Assembly: GCF_001187435.1 (NCBI RefSeq)
Contig: NZ_LFXA01000002.1
Location: 930,001 to 994,000, forward strand
DNA length: 64,000 nucleotides
Source: Streptomyces caatingaensis
Lineage (GTDB): Bacteria; Actinomycetota; Actinomycetes; Streptomycetales; Streptomycetaceae
Direction of reading: 5' to 3'
Under the pieces are notes generated by a model, which saw only the letters and a program-made list of their open reading frames with translations, had not been told where the DNA came from and made no database searches. Position numbers and translations under genes: made by a program. Below are positions 1 to 8,364 of the stretch, one piece after another; the first letter of the stretch is position 1, and the number at the start of each line of letters is the position of its first letter.

Positions 1-576
1 GTCGGCTCCGGGAAGACGGCGACCGTCGCCGCCCTCTGCCGCGCCCTGCGCGAGGAGCTGTCGATCGCGGTCGTGACGAACGACATCTACACGCGTGAGG
101 ACGCCGAGTTCCTGCTGCGGAACGCCGTCCTGCCGCCGGAGCGGATCACCGCCGTCGAGACGGGCGCCTGTCCGCACACCGCCATCAGGGACGACATTTC
201 GGCGAACCTCGAAGCCGTCGAGGACCTCGAGGACGCCGTCGGCCCGCTCGACCTCGTCCTCGTCGAGTCCGGCGGGGACAACCTGACCGCCACCTTCTCC
301 AAGGGGCTCGTCGACGCGCAGATCTTCGTCATCGACGTCGCCGGCGGCGACGACATCCCCCGCAAGGGCGGCCCCGGCATCACCACCGCCGACCTGCTGG
401 TCGTCAACAAGACGGACCTCGCTCCGTACGTCGGCGTCGACCTGGAGGGCATGGCCCGTGACGCCAAGGCCCAACGCGGCGAGCTCCCCGTGGTGTTCAC
501 CTCCGTCGCCGCGGAGGACGGCGTCGCGCCGGTGCGCGCGTGGGTGCGCGAGCGGCTCGCGGCATGGACGGCGTGA
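1..576 (+). CDS. ureG: Urease accessory GTPase UreG (5' end outside window)
   Basis: UreG is the SIMIBI-class GTPase that couples GTP hydrolysis to nickel insertion into urease, acting in the cytoplasm with UreD, UreF and UreE. The window opens inside its P-loop (VGSGKT), so roughly the first dozen residues are missing. Visible family features are the [14 protein letters not shown] segment, the nickel-binding CPH motif within [13 protein letters not shown], the VESGGDNL segment and the guanine-specificity NKTD in [12 protein letters not shown]. The 3' end overlaps the start of ureD by 13 nt, the usual urease operon coupling. The structural and other accessory genes presumably lie upstream. 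Confidence 0.97.
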   Translation, partial: VGSGKTATVAALCRALREELSIAVVTNDIYTREDAEFLLRNAVLPPERITAVETGACPHTAIRDDISANLEAVEDLEDAVGPLDLVLVESGGDNLTATFSKGLVDAQIFVIDVAGGDDIPRKGGPGITTADLLVVNKTDLAPYVGVDLEGMARDAKAQRGELPVVFTSVAAEDGVAPVRAWVRERLAAWTA

Positions 577-1469
577 CGGCACCGCCGCGGGACGCGGTGA
601 CCGTGCCCGCCCGCGGGGCGGCCACCGGGCCGGCGCCGGCATCGCCCCCCACCCCCGCCGCCCTCACCGCCGCGGCGCGGATCGTCGCCGCCCCCGACGG
701 CCGGGGCGGCACGGCCCTGCCGGTGCTGGCGGGGGAGGGGCCGTTCGCCCTGCGGCGGACGGGGCGGCGCGGCGGGCCGGAGGCGAGCGTGACGCTCGTC
801 GGCGCGATGAGCGCGCCGCTGGGCGGTGACCGGCTGACGCTGACGGTCAGGGTCGAGCCCGGCGCCGCCCTGCGGTTCACCACCACCGCGGCCACCCTCG
901 CCCTCCCCGGCCGGACGGGCGCCCGGGCCACGTACGACACCCGCATCACCGTCGGCGAGGGCGCCCGCCTCCACTGGCTGCCCGAGCCGCTGATCTCCGC
1001 GCACGGCAGCGATCTGTGGACGACGACCCGGGTCGAACTGGCCCCCACGGCCCGGCTCGTGCTGCGCGAGGAGCAGGTGCTGGGGCGCGCGGGCGAGCGG
1101 CCGGGCCGGCTGCGGAGCCGGCTGACGGTGTGCCGCGCGGGCCGTCCGCTCTACGACCAGGAGCTGAGCTACGGACCGGGCGCGCCGGGCTGGGACGGCG
1201 GTGCCGTCCTCGGCGGCCACCGGGCCGTGGGGCAACTGCTCGTCGTCGACCCGCGCCTGGCGGACGAGCCGGAGGAGTCCCGTCCCGTCGGGCCGACGGC
1301 GGCGCTCATGCCGCTGGCCGGCCCGGCGGTGGTCCTCACGGCCGTGGCCCCCGACGCGCTGGAACTGCGCAGAGTCCTGCGCCCGGAGGAAATCGGGGTG
1401 ACCCGGGCGAAGGGGGCGGTCGAGGGGGCGGCAGCCGACGCCACCCATGTCGTCATCCTTACGGATTAG
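564..1469 (+). CDS. ureD: Urease accessory protein UreD
   Basis: UreD (UreH) is the scaffold that docks UreF and UreG onto apo-urease and channels nickel. The product of 301 residues is rich in Ala and Arg, as is normal in actinomycetes. It shows the conserved pattern of a G-A-x-L-x-W-L-P-E-P segment ([18 protein letters not shown]), then the later [13 protein letters not shown] region. I chose the ATG at 564, inside the end of ureG. An ATG 24 nt earlier in frame is possible, but it would lengthen the overlap. No gene follows closely: the next gene begins 119 nt downstream with its own ribosome site, so ureD looks like the last gene of the operon. Confidence 0.92.
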   Translation: MDGVTAPPRDAVTVPARGAATGPAPASPPTPAALTAAARIVAAPDGRGGTALPVLAGEGPFALRRTGRRGGPEASVTLVGAMSAPLGGDRLTLTVRVEPGAALRFTTTAATLALPGRTGARATYDTRITVGEGARLHWLPEPLISAHGSDLWTTTRVELAPTARLVLREEQVLGRAGERPGRLRSRLTVCRAGRPLYDQELSYGPGAPGWDGGAVLGGHRAVGQLLVVDPRLADEPEESRPVGPTAALMPLAGPAVVLTAVAPDALELRRVLRPEEIGVTRAKGAVEGAAADATHVVILTD

Positions 1470-1588
1470 TAAAGATGTGCCCCGACAGCCTGTCCATGAC
1501 AGCCACGGAGGCGGAAGTATCCTCCCCAGCAGCTCTGTGATCATCGTCGCCCCGACCGAGGCGGCGTTCCCAGCAGGGGGATTCCCAC

Positions 1589-3175
1589 GTGAGACGTAAA
1601 GCGATACTCGGTGCGGCGACCGGCACCATGATGACCGGTGCCCTCGTCGCGGGCTTCCTGGCCGCCCCGTCGGCCGGCGCCACCGAGCGCGTGCCCGGCG
1701 GCGCGGCCGAGGCCAAGGGTGCGCGGGTCGCCGCCGAGCGGGCGGCGAAGGCGGGCGTCAAGTGGCAGGACTGTCCTGCCACCTGGGGCCTGGAGAAGCC
1801 CATCCAGTGCGGCTCGGTGACCGTCCCGGTCGACTACGCCAAGCCCGACGGGCCGAAGATCAAGATCGCCGTGAGCCGGGTGCACTCCACCGGCACCGCC
1901 AAGGAGCGCCAGGGCTCCCTGGTCTACAACCCGGGCGGCCCCGGCGGCTCCGGCCTGCCCTTCCCGCGCCGGGTGACCACCAAGAACCCCCTCTACGCCA
2001 AGATCGCCAAGGCGTACGACTTCGTCGGGTTCGACCCGCGCGGCGTGGGCAAGTCCGCCCCCATCTCCTGTGTGGACCCCAAGGAGTTCGTGGCGGCCCC
2101 CAAGGCCGACCCGGTCCCGGCCGACGAGGCCGAGAAGCGCGCCCAGCGCAAGCTCGCCAAGCAGTACGCGGACGGCTGCGCCAAGCGCAGCGGCAAGCTG
2201 CTGCCGTACCTCACGACGATGAACACCGCCCGTGACGTCGACGTCGTGCGCGCCGCCCTCGGCGAGAAGAAGCTGAACTACCTGGGCGTCTCGTACGGCA
2301 CCTACCTCGGCGCCGTCTACGGCACGCTCTTCCCGGACCACGTCCGCCGCATGATCGTGGACAGCGTCGTCAACCCGGCGCAGGAGAACGTCTGGTACCA
2401 GGCCAACCTGGACCAGGACATCGCCTTCGAGGGCCGCTTCAAGGACTGGGAGACCTGGGTCGCCCAGCACGACCGCGTCTACCACATCGGCAACTCGCAG
2501 GCCAAGGTGCACGCCCAGTGGCTGAAGCTGCGCGCCGAGGCCAAGAAGAAGCCGATCGGCGGCCTGGTCGGCCCGGCCGAGCTCATCAACTTCTTCCAGA
2601 GCGCCGCGTACTACGACCGCTCGTGGATCCCGGTTGCCGACGCCTGGGCGAAGTACCGCGCCGGCGACACCAAGGCCCTCGTCGAGGCCGCCGGCCCCGA
2701 CCTGGCCGGCGCCGTCTCCGCCGAGAACGGCAACGCCGTCTACACCGCCGTCGAGTGCGCCGACGCCAAGTGGCCCACGAGCTGGGCGAAGTGGGACCGC
2801 GACAACACCCGCGTCCACCGCAAGGCCCCCTTCATGACCTGGGCCAACGCCTGGATGAACCTCCCCTGCGCCACCTGGAAGGGCCCGCAGGGCACCCCGC
2901 TGGAGGTCAAGACCCACAAGGGCCTGCCCCAGACCCTCATCATCCAGTCCACCCGTGACGCCGCCACCCCCTTCGAGGGCGCCGTCGAGCTCCACAAGCG
3001 CTTCAAGGGCTCGCGCCTGATCGTCGAGAAGGGCGCCGGTTCGCACGGTGTCACCGGCCTGGTGAACCCCTGCATCAACAACCGCGTCGACACCTACCTC
3101 CTCACCGGCAAGGTCGACGCCAAGGACGTCACGTGCGCCCCGCACGCCGTCCCGGAGCCGAAGGCCGCCAAGTAA
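1589..3175 (+). CDS. Secreted alpha/beta-hydrolase, tripeptidyl-aminopeptidase (TAP/Slp) family
   Basis: This 528-residue protein belongs to the secreted alpha/beta-hydrolase peptidases (S33, TAP, SlpD/SlpE) that remove N-terminal tripeptides from extracellular substrates in Streptomyces. The N-terminus is a signal peptide (RRK followed by a hydrophobic stretch to about residue 31). The oxyanion segment YNPGGPGGSG lies near 113-122, FDPRGVGKS near 148-156 and the nucleophile elbow GVSYG at 233-237 (Ser235). The C-terminal TAP-like domain supplies Asp (STRDAATPF) and His (GAGSHGV). The GTG start has the purine-rich stretch GCAGGGGGA upstream. The gene ends at a strong hairpin terminator, so it is probably monocistronic. 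Exact substrate specificity cannot be read from sequence. Confidence 0.9.
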   Translation: MRRKAILGAATGTMMTGALVAGFLAAPSAGATERVPGGAAEAKGARVAAERAAKAGVKWQDCPATWGLEKPIQCGSVTVPVDYAKPDGPKIKIAVSRVHSTGTAKERQGSLVYNPGGPGGSGLPFPRRVTTKNPLYAKIAKAYDFVGFDPRGVGKSAPISCVDPKEFVAAPKADPVPADEAEKRAQRKLAKQYADGCAKRSGKLLPYLTTMNTARDVDVVRAALGEKKLNYLGVSYGTYLGAVYGTLFPDHVRRMIVDSVVNPAQENVWYQANLDQDIAFEGRFKDWETWVAQHDRVYHIGNSQAKVHAQWLKLRAEAKKKPIGGLVGPAELINFFQSAAYYDRSWIPVADAWAKYRAGDTKALVEAAGPDLAGAVSAENGNAVYTAVECADAKWPTSWAKWDRDNTRVHRKAPFMTWANAWMNLPCATWKGPQGTPLEVKTHKGLPQTLIIQSTRDAATPFEGAVELHKRFKGSRLIVEKGAGSHGVTGLVNPCINNRVDTYLLTGKVDAKDVTCAPHAVPEPKAAK

Positions 3176-3198
3176 CCTCCCCGAGCGGCCGGTTACGC

Positions 3199-3233
3199 CC
3201 AGTGCCCCGAGGCGATGTGTCTCGGGGCACTGG
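3199..3233. terminator. Hairpin terminator after the TAP-like peptidase
   Basis: A 13-bp perfect inverted repeat (CCAGTGCCCCGAG / CTCGGGGCACTGG) with a 9-nt loop lies 24 nt after the peptidase stop codon. As is common in Streptomyces, no clear U-tract follows. Confidence 0.8.
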
Positions 3234-3318
3234 CGCGTCTGCTGCGGACCATTGGGTCCGGGGAGCTCCGGCGGTACGGTGGGATCGATCTTGCTGGGGA
3301 CCGTGAACGGGGGAACAC

Positions 3319-4146
3319 ATGGCCAGAGTCGTCGAGTTGCTGTACTACCCGGTCAAGGGGTGCGCGGGGACGTCCATCGCGGAGGCGGTGCTGACGCCGG
3401 CCGGAATCGCGCACGACCGCGCGTTCATGGTGACCGACGAGGGCGGGGTGTTCCGTTCGCAGCGGAGGGATCCGCGGCTGGCGGCCGTGCGGCCCGTGGT
3501 CCGGGCGGACGGAGAGATCCTGACGCTCCGGGCGCCCGGGGCCGCGCCGTTGGACGTCGCCGTGGACACGAGCGGGGCGCGGCGTGAGGTGACGCTCTTC
3601 AAGAACCCCTACCGGGGCATCGATCAGGGCGACGAAGCCGCCGCCTGGCTCACCGGAGTGCTCGGTGCGCCCAGCCGTCTCGTCCGCGTGCCGCCGGAGC
3701 ACGACCGCGTGACGGACGGGATGACGCCCGGGACGTCCGGCTGGGCGGACAGCTCCGCCGTGCACCTCCTCTCGCGCTCCAGCCTGGAGCTGCTGGGGCG
3801 CAAGCTCGCCGAGGGCGGCGCGGAGCCGCTGCCGATGAGCCGGTTCCGGCCCAATGTCGTGGTGGACGGGTGGGACGAGCCGCACACCGAGGACCGTGTG
3901 CGGCGGGCCGTCGTGGGGGACGCCGTGCTGGGGTACGCCAAGCTCGCCGTCCGCTGTGCCGTGACCACGGTCGACCAGGAGGCGGGTGCCAAGGCGGGGG
4001 TCGAGCCGTTGCGGACGCTGGCCCGTTACCGGCGGGCCAGGGGCGGGGGCGTCGTCTTCGGCGCGAAGTTCGCCGTCGTGCGGGGCGGGAAGCTGTCCGT
4101 CGGGGACGAGGTGGCCGTGGAGGAGTGGGGCGAGTCGGAGCGCTGA
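3319..4146 (+). CDS. MOSC domain protein (MOSC N-terminal barrel plus MOSC)
   Basis: The 275-residue product has the layout of MOSC (molybdenum cofactor sulfurase C-terminal) proteins. An N-terminal beta-barrel opens with VVELLYYPVKGCAG, followed by the conserved L-T-x-x-G-I-x-H-D-R-A-F-M-V pattern and the FRSQRRDPRLAAV region. The MOSC core then carries SRFRPNVVVDG near residues 173-183 and ends with KFAVVRGGKLSVGDEV. Relatives bind the molybdenum cofactor or its sulfur and include mARC-type N-hydroxyl reductases. The conserved cysteine of the cofactor-binding class may be the one in VRCAVTTVDQEAG. It stands alone here, with no neighbouring cofactor genes, so the substrate is unknown. Confidence 0.87.
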   Translation: MARVVELLYYPVKGCAGTSIAEAVLTPAGIAHDRAFMVTDEGGVFRSQRRDPRLAAVRPVVRADGEILTLRAPGAAPLDVAVDTSGARREVTLFKNPYRGIDQGDEAAAWLTGVLGAPSRLVRVPPEHDRVTDGMTPGTSGWADSSAVHLLSRSSLELLGRKLAEGGAEPLPMSRFRPNVVVDGWDEPHTEDRVRRAVVGDAVLGYAKLAVRCAVTTVDQEAGAKAGVEPLRTLARYRRARGGGVVFGAKFAVVRGGKLSVGDEVAVEEWGESER

Positions 4147-4208
4147 GGGGGCCTCACCCGAGCCCCGGAGCCTTGCCGCCCTCCGTCCGGCTGGGCGACC
4201 ATGCCCCC

Positions 4209-4466
4209 ATGGGCCTGACCACCGAGGGGCGCGCACCCGGCCCCGTGCGGTACCGCCTCGTCTGCGACCGGGGCGGTTGCACGAAGCGGGTGAGCTTCGA
4301 CCTGGTCATCGCGGAGCCGCCGCCGGACCGGGAGACGGACTTCTTCGGGCACCTGCTCCACGAAGCCCGCCAAGCCGTGGGATACGTCGAGGAGTTGGGG
4401 TGGATGTGCGTCGAGGAGGGTCAGAGCTACTGGTGTCCCGACTGCTCCGGGGCGGCCGGGCGTTAG
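4209..4466 (+). CDS. Small hypothetical protein with CxxxxC and CxxC pairs
   Basis: This is an 85-residue cytoplasmic protein of unknown function. Cysteines occur as LVCDRGGCTKRV near the N-terminus and as WMCVEE and WCPDC near the C-terminus, so a zinc-ribbon-like fold is plausible. The middle is acidic and helical (DRETDFFGHLLHEARQAVGYVEELGW). The ATG at 4209 is chosen because upstream sequence in this frame runs into the MOSC gene. No obvious ribosome site is seen, and it sits 62 nt after the MOSC stop codon. I do not recognise a named family. Confidence 0.6.
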   Translation: MGLTTEGRAPGPVRYRLVCDRGGCTKRVSFDLVIAEPPPDRETDFFGHLLHEARQAVGYVEELGWMCVEEGQSYWCPDCSGAAGR

Positions 4467-4603
4467 CCGGCGCGAACGGGCCGCCGAGCGGGTGGCGGGG
4501 CGCGGCCGGGCGGGCGACCCGGGCGGTGCGGCCGCTTGCGGGCGCCGGGCGGGCGCGGTGCCCTGGCCCGCGCATGCCCGCACCCGTCTCAGGAGACACC
4601 GCG

Positions 4604-5008
4604 ATGTCCGTACGCACCACCGTGGCCCTGGCCGCGGCCGCCGCCGTCACCGGTCTGTTCGTCCCGCCGATCGCTCCGGCGGCGGCCGTCGCCCCGCAGC
4701 AGCGGGGGCGGTTGCTGCTCACGCTGTCCGGGGCCGAGCACAGCTGGATCCGCGGGGTGCGGCTGGTGTGCCCGGCGGCCGGCGGGCGGCAGCATCCGCA
4801 TGCGGCGGAGGCGTGCGCGCGCCTCGCGGAGGCACGGGGACGGCTGGACGCGCTGCCGCGGGTGGAGCGGCTGTGCCCGGCGGAGGAGGAACCGGTCGAG
4901 GCGGCGGCGGAGGGGGAGTGGGGCGGGGTGGGGGCGGTGCGGTGGAAGCGGACCTTTGCGGGGGCCTGTGCGCTGGATGCGGCCACGGGGGCCGTGTTCC
5001 GGTTCTGA
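4604..5008 (+). CDS. Secreted subtilisin-inhibitor-like (SSI family) protein with an unusual reactive loop
   Basis: SSI proteins are small secreted Streptomyces inhibitors of serine proteases. This 134-residue precursor has a signal peptide (about residues 1-28, ending PIAPAAAVA). It then shows the family order: LLLTLSG, the first disulfide pair in RLVCPAAGG and AAEACARL, the second in ERLCPAEEE and TFAGACALD, and the C-terminal GAVFRF. In classical SSI the loop after the second-pair cysteine reads CPMVYDPV, with Met73 as P1. Here the aligned residues are CPAEEEPV, so P1 would be Ala, P1' Glu, and the next two also Glu. Fold membership is secure but the inhibitory target is doubtful. The ribosome site AGGAG precedes the ATG, and a strong terminator follows. 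Confidence 0.9.
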   Translation: MSVRTTVALAAAAAVTGLFVPPIAPAAAVAPQQRGRLLLTLSGAEHSWIRGVRLVCPAAGGRQHPHAAEACARLAEARGRLDALPRVERLCPAEEEPVEAAAEGEWGGVGAVRWKRTFAGACALDAATGAVFRF

Positions 5009-5034
5009 GGCCGGAGTCCGGGGTCAGGGACGAG

Positions 5035-5075
5035 GAGTGTCCGGGGCGGGGAGACCTGCCCCGCCCCGGACACTC
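5035..5075. terminator. Strong bidirectional hairpin terminator
   Basis: A perfect 16-bp stem (5035-5050 with 5060-5075, plus one more G-C pair inside) lies between the SSI-like gene and the convergent small membrane protein gene, serving both. Confidence 0.85.
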
Positions 5076-5086
5076 CCGGGCGCCGC

Positions 5087-5248
5087 TCAGTCCGCCCCCT
5101 TGGCCACCACCGCCCCTATCGTCGCCAGGCCCAGCACCACCCACGCGAACCACAACCAGCCGTTGCTGCCCAGGGCCACCGTATAGGCGGTGACGGCCAC
5201 CAGGCCGCCCACCGTGAGCCACGCCATCGTCCGGGTCGATCCGCGCAT
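5087..5248 (-). CDS. Small two-helix membrane protein (53 aa)
   Basis: This is a 53-residue ORF starting MRGSTRTMAW and ending VVAKGAD. It contains two hydrophobic segments, about residues 9-26 (WLTVGGLVAVTAYTVAL) and 31-48 (WLWFAWVVLGLATIGAVV), separated by a short SNG turn. An almost perfect ribosome site (GAGGAGGT) lies just before the ATG, and codon usage is typical for the genome. Similar tiny hydrophobic proteins are common in Streptomyces, but I cannot assign a function. It ends at the shared terminator. Confidence 0.65.
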   Translation of the reverse strand: MRGSTRTMAWLTVGGLVAVTAYTVALGSNGWLWFAWVVLGLATIGAVVAKGAD

Positions 5249-5362
5249 CCCGCACCTCCTCACGACGGCCCCTCCGGCCCGTACACATGCGCGGGCCGCG
5301 GCCGGAGACCATCGTCTCCCGGCCGCGGCCCGGGTGCCACAGCGCTGAGGGAAGGAACGGGG

Positions 5363-6349
5363 CTACCGGCCGCGCGCCTGGAGCGAGGCCAGGTAGGCGT
5401 TGTAGTCCGCGAGCTCCTTGTCGTTGTCGCGTTCCGCCTGGCGGTCGCTGCGGCGCGCCTGGCGCTGTTCGGAGCGGTACCACTGGTACGCGAGGGCCAG
5501 CAGCACCACGACGGAGGGGATCTCGCTGAAGGCCCAGGCGATGCCGCCGCCCGCCTTCTGGTCGTCCAGCGCGTCGATGCCCAGCGAGGCCAGCGGGTGC
5601 TTGTACGTGCCGATCATCGGCTCGGAGGCCATCATCAGCGCGATGCCGAAGAAGGCGTGGAACGGCATGCCGGCGAACAGCTCCAGCATCCGCATCACAT
5701 AGCCCGGGCGGTGCGGGCCCGGGTCCACGCCCATGATCGGCCAGAAGAACACCAGGCCCACGGCGAGGAAGTGGATCATCATAAAGATGTGGCCGGTGCG
5801 GCTCTCCATCAGGAAGTCGAAGAGCGGCGTGAAGTAGAGGCCGTAGAGGCTGGCGATGAACATGGGGATCGTGAACGCCGGGTGCGTGATGATCCGCATG
5901 TAGCGGCTGTGCAGCAGAGCGACGAGCCACTCGCGCGGGCCCTTGCGCCCGCGTCCGGCGGCCGGCAGGGCGCGCAGGGTCAGCGTCACGGGGGCACCGA
6001 GCAGGACCAGGATGGGGGAGAGCATGCTGATGACCATGTGCTGCACCATGTGCACGCTGAACATGACCATGCCGTAGTCGTTCAGCTTGGTGTTCATCAC
6101 CAGCCACACGGTCGCCACACCCAGGACGAACGCCACGATCCGGCCGACGGGCCACGCGTCGCCCCGGCGCCGCAGCCGCACCACGGCCCAGCCGTAGAGG
6201 AAGAGGGCCAGCAGGCAGCCGGTGATGAAGAACCAGTCGCCGCTGAACTCCAGGCCCCGGCTCAGGGTGAACGGTGGCATGTTCATATCCATGTTCATGC
6301 CGTGCATGCCATGCATGCCGCCCATGTCATGCCCGCCGTGGTGATCCAT
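5363..6349 (-). CDS. Cytochrome c oxidase assembly protein, caa3 CtaG family
   Basis: This 328-residue integral membrane protein belongs to the CtaG family implicated in copper delivery to and assembly of caa3-type cytochrome c oxidase. The N-terminal 27 residues are packed with Met, His and Gly (MDHHGGHDMGG, then repeated MHGM/MNMDM), a pattern typical of copper-binding extracytoplasmic segments. About seven membrane helices follow, with conserved histidines in VHMVQHMVISM and MMIHFLAVG. The C-terminus is charged and cytoplasmic. I chose the ATG at 6349 over an in-frame start 24 nt upstream because GGGAGAG is correctly spaced before it. Confidence 0.88.
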   Translation of the reverse strand: MDHHGGHDMGGMHGMHGMNMDMNMPPFTLSRGLEFSGDWFFITGCLLALFLYGWAVVRLRRRGDAWPVGRIVAFVLGVATVWLVMNTKLNDYGMVMFSVHMVQHMVISMLSPILVLLGAPVTLTLRALPAAGRGRKGPREWLVALLHSRYMRIITHPAFTIPMFIASLYGLYFTPLFDFLMESRTGHIFMMIHFLAVGLVFFWPIMGVDPGPHRPGYVMRMLELFAGMPFHAFFGIALMMASEPMIGTYKHPLASLGIDALDDQKAGGGIAWAFSEIPSVVVLLALAYQWYRSEQRQARRSDRQAERDNDKELADYNAYLASLQARGR

Positions 6350-6459
6350 CCGCTCTCTCCCATATCGCACCAATAGCGCCGGGACAAGAGTAGAGGCGCC
6401 GAGGATTTCCCCGGCCCCCGGGGCGGGTGCGCGGGCCGCCGGGCGATGTGCTCACGGCG

Positions 6460-7485
6460 TCAGAGGACGCACTCGCTCTCGGCGTACCGCTCGTCCGGCA
6501 CCGTCTTGAGCCGCGCCACGGCCTCGGCCAGCGGCACCAGCGTGATCTCCGTACCGCGCAGCGCGGTCATCATCCCGAACTCCCCGCGGTGCGCCGCCTC
6601 CACGGCGTGCCGGCCGAAGCGGGTGGCCAGCACCCGGTCGTACGCGGTGGGGGTGCCGCCGCGCTGGACGTGGCCCAGGATCACCGGGCGGGCCTCCTTG
6701 CCGAGGCGGCGCTCCAGTTCGACGGCGAGCTGGCGGGCGACGCCGGCGAAGCGCTCGTGCCCGTAGACGTCCGTGCCGCCGGTCTCGAACGGCATCGAGC
6801 CCTCGCGGGGCTTGGCGCCCTCCGCGACCACCACGATGGCGAAGCGCTTGCCCGCCTCGAAGCGCTTGCCGACCACGGCGGTCAGCTCGTCGACGTCGAA
6901 GGGGCGCTCGGGCACGACGATCGCGTGGGCACCGGCGGCCATGCCGGCGTGCAGGGCGATCCAGCCGGTGTGGCGGCCCATGACCTCGACGATGAGCACC
7001 CGTTGGTGGGACTCGGCGGTGGTCTTGAGCCGGTCCAGGGCCTCCGTGGCCACGCCCACCGCCGTGTCGAAACCGAAGGTCGCGTCGGTGGCGGCGATGT
7101 CGTTGTCGATCGTCTTGGGGACGCCCACGACCGGCAGCCCGGCGTCCGACAGCAGCCGGGCCGCCTTGAGGGTGCCCTCGCCGCCGATGGGTATCACGGC
7201 GTCCAGCCGCAGCCGCGCGAGGTGCTCGCGGGCCCGCTCGACCCCGTCGCGCAGCTGCTCGGGGCGGACGCGGGAGGAGCCGAGGATCGTGCCGCCGGCG
7301 GCCAGGATGTGGGCCACCGCGTCGAGGTCGAGGGGGCGGTGGTCGCCCTCCAGCAGGCCGCGCCAGCCGTCGTGGAAGCCGACCACCTCGTCCCCGTGGT
7401 CGCCGACGGCGCGGTGCACGACGGAGCGGATGACGGCGTTGAGACCGGGGCAGTCGCCGCCGGAGGTGAGGACACCGATGCGCAT
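6460..7485 (-). CDS. pfkA: 6-phosphofructokinase
   Basis: PfkA phosphorylates fructose 6-phosphate to the 1,6-bisphosphate in glycolysis. The 341-residue product starts MRIGVLTSGGDCPGLNAVIR, the classic phosphate-binding opening. The catalytic PKTIDND segment and the later VVEVMGRHTGWIALHAG region, the bacterial PFK signature, are both present. The length fits ATP- or PPi-dependent group III actinobacterial enzymes. I did not resolve the residues that distinguish ATP from PPi use. It is flanked by the CtaG gene and the gatD/murT pair, all on the minus strand but each well separated. Confidence 0.96.
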   Translation of the reverse strand: MRIGVLTSGGDCPGLNAVIRSVVHRAVGDHGDEVVGFHDGWRGLLEGDHRPLDLDAVAHILAAGGTILGSSRVRPEQLRDGVERAREHLARLRLDAVIPIGGEGTLKAARLLSDAGLPVVGVPKTIDNDIAATDATFGFDTAVGVATEALDRLKTTAESHQRVLIVEVMGRHTGWIALHAGMAAGAHAIVVPERPFDVDELTAVVGKRFEAGKRFAIVVVAEGAKPREGSMPFETGGTDVYGHERFAGVARQLAVELERRLGKEARPVILGHVQRGGTPTAYDRVLATRFGRHAVEAAHRGEFGMMTALRGTEITLVPLAEAVARLKTVPDERYAESECVL

Positions 7486-7609
7486 GACAGGGGCCGCCTT
7501 ACGACAGGGCAGGGAACCGGACCCCGTCGTCCGGCGGACTCCCCGTCACCCTACCCACGGCGGGTGACGGGGAACACCGGCGTCCGAAAGGACGTGCGCC
7601 GGGCGGACG

Positions 7610-8338
7610 CTACGCCGGCTGGGACGCCGCCGCGATCCGCTCGTCGCGCAGCGCCTCGTACCAGCGGTCGTCGACCGGCGGCAGGGCGTTGACGTCCAGC
7701 GCCAGCTTGATCAGCAGGTCCGCGATGTGCGGGTTGCGGGCCATGACCGGGCCGTGCATGTACGTACCGAAGACGGTCTCGTTGAACGCGCCCTCGGTGC
7801 CGTCGCCGGTGCCGTTGCCCTTGCCGAAGCGGACGCGGGCGAACGGGCGGGCGGTCGGGCCGAGATGGGTGACGCCCTGGTGGTTCTCGAACCCGGTCAG
7901 CGGCGGCAGGCCGAGCTGCGGGTCGATGTCGGCGAGCACGTCGCCGACGCAGCGCTCGCCCTCGCCACGGGTGCTGATCACGTCCAGCAGGCCCAGGCCC
8001 TGCTCGCGCTGCCCGAGGTCGTTGATGAACTCGTGGCCCAGGATCTGGTAGCCGGCGCAGACCGAGAAGACGATCGCGCCGTTGGCCACGGCCCGGTTGA
8101 GACCGCCGTCGCGGCGCAGCCGCTCCGCGGCCAGCCGCTGCGGCCGGTCCTCGCCGCCGCCGATCAGGTAGATGTCACCGGAGGTGGGGATCTGCTGGTC
8201 GGAACGGACGTCCAGGCGCTGGACGTCCAGCCGGCGCTGGTGGGCGCGGCGCTCCAGGACCAGGACGTTGCCCTGGTCGCCGTAGGTGCTGAGCAGGTCG
8301 GGGTAGACCCACACCACACGCAGACTGTTCTGGCTCAT
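7610..8338 (-). CDS. gatD: Lipid II isoglutaminyl synthase, glutamine amidotransferase subunit GatD
   Basis: GatD releases ammonia from glutamine and passes it to MurT, which amidates the alpha-carboxyl of D-Glu in the lipid II stem peptide. The 242-residue product is a CobB/CobQ-type class I amidotransferase. The nucleophile is Cys94 in FSVCAGYQILG and the catalytic His is probably His195 in GTYMHGPV. It begins 26 nt after murT on the same strand, the standard actinobacterial and Gram-positive order. The start at 8338 (MSQNSLRVVWVYPDL) matches the family N-terminus. Confidence 0.95.
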   Translation of the reverse strand: MSQNSLRVVWVYPDLLSTYGDQGNVLVLERRAHQRRLDVQRLDVRSDQQIPTSGDIYLIGGGEDRPQRLAAERLRRDGGLNRAVANGAIVFSVCAGYQILGHEFINDLGQREQGLGLLDVISTRGEGERCVGDVLADIDPQLGLPPLTGFENHQGVTHLGPTARPFARVRFGKGNGTGDGTEGAFNETVFGTYMHGPVMARNPHIADLLIKLALDVNALPPVDDRWYEALRDERIAAASQPA

Positions 8339-8364
8339 GCTGATGGTCCTTCGTGGGTCGCTGG

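Noticed and set aside
87..1544. Long minus-strand ORF opposite ureG/ureD
   Set aside because: It is an Arg/Gly/Pro-rich shadow frame. The plus strand encodes recognisable UreG and UreD.
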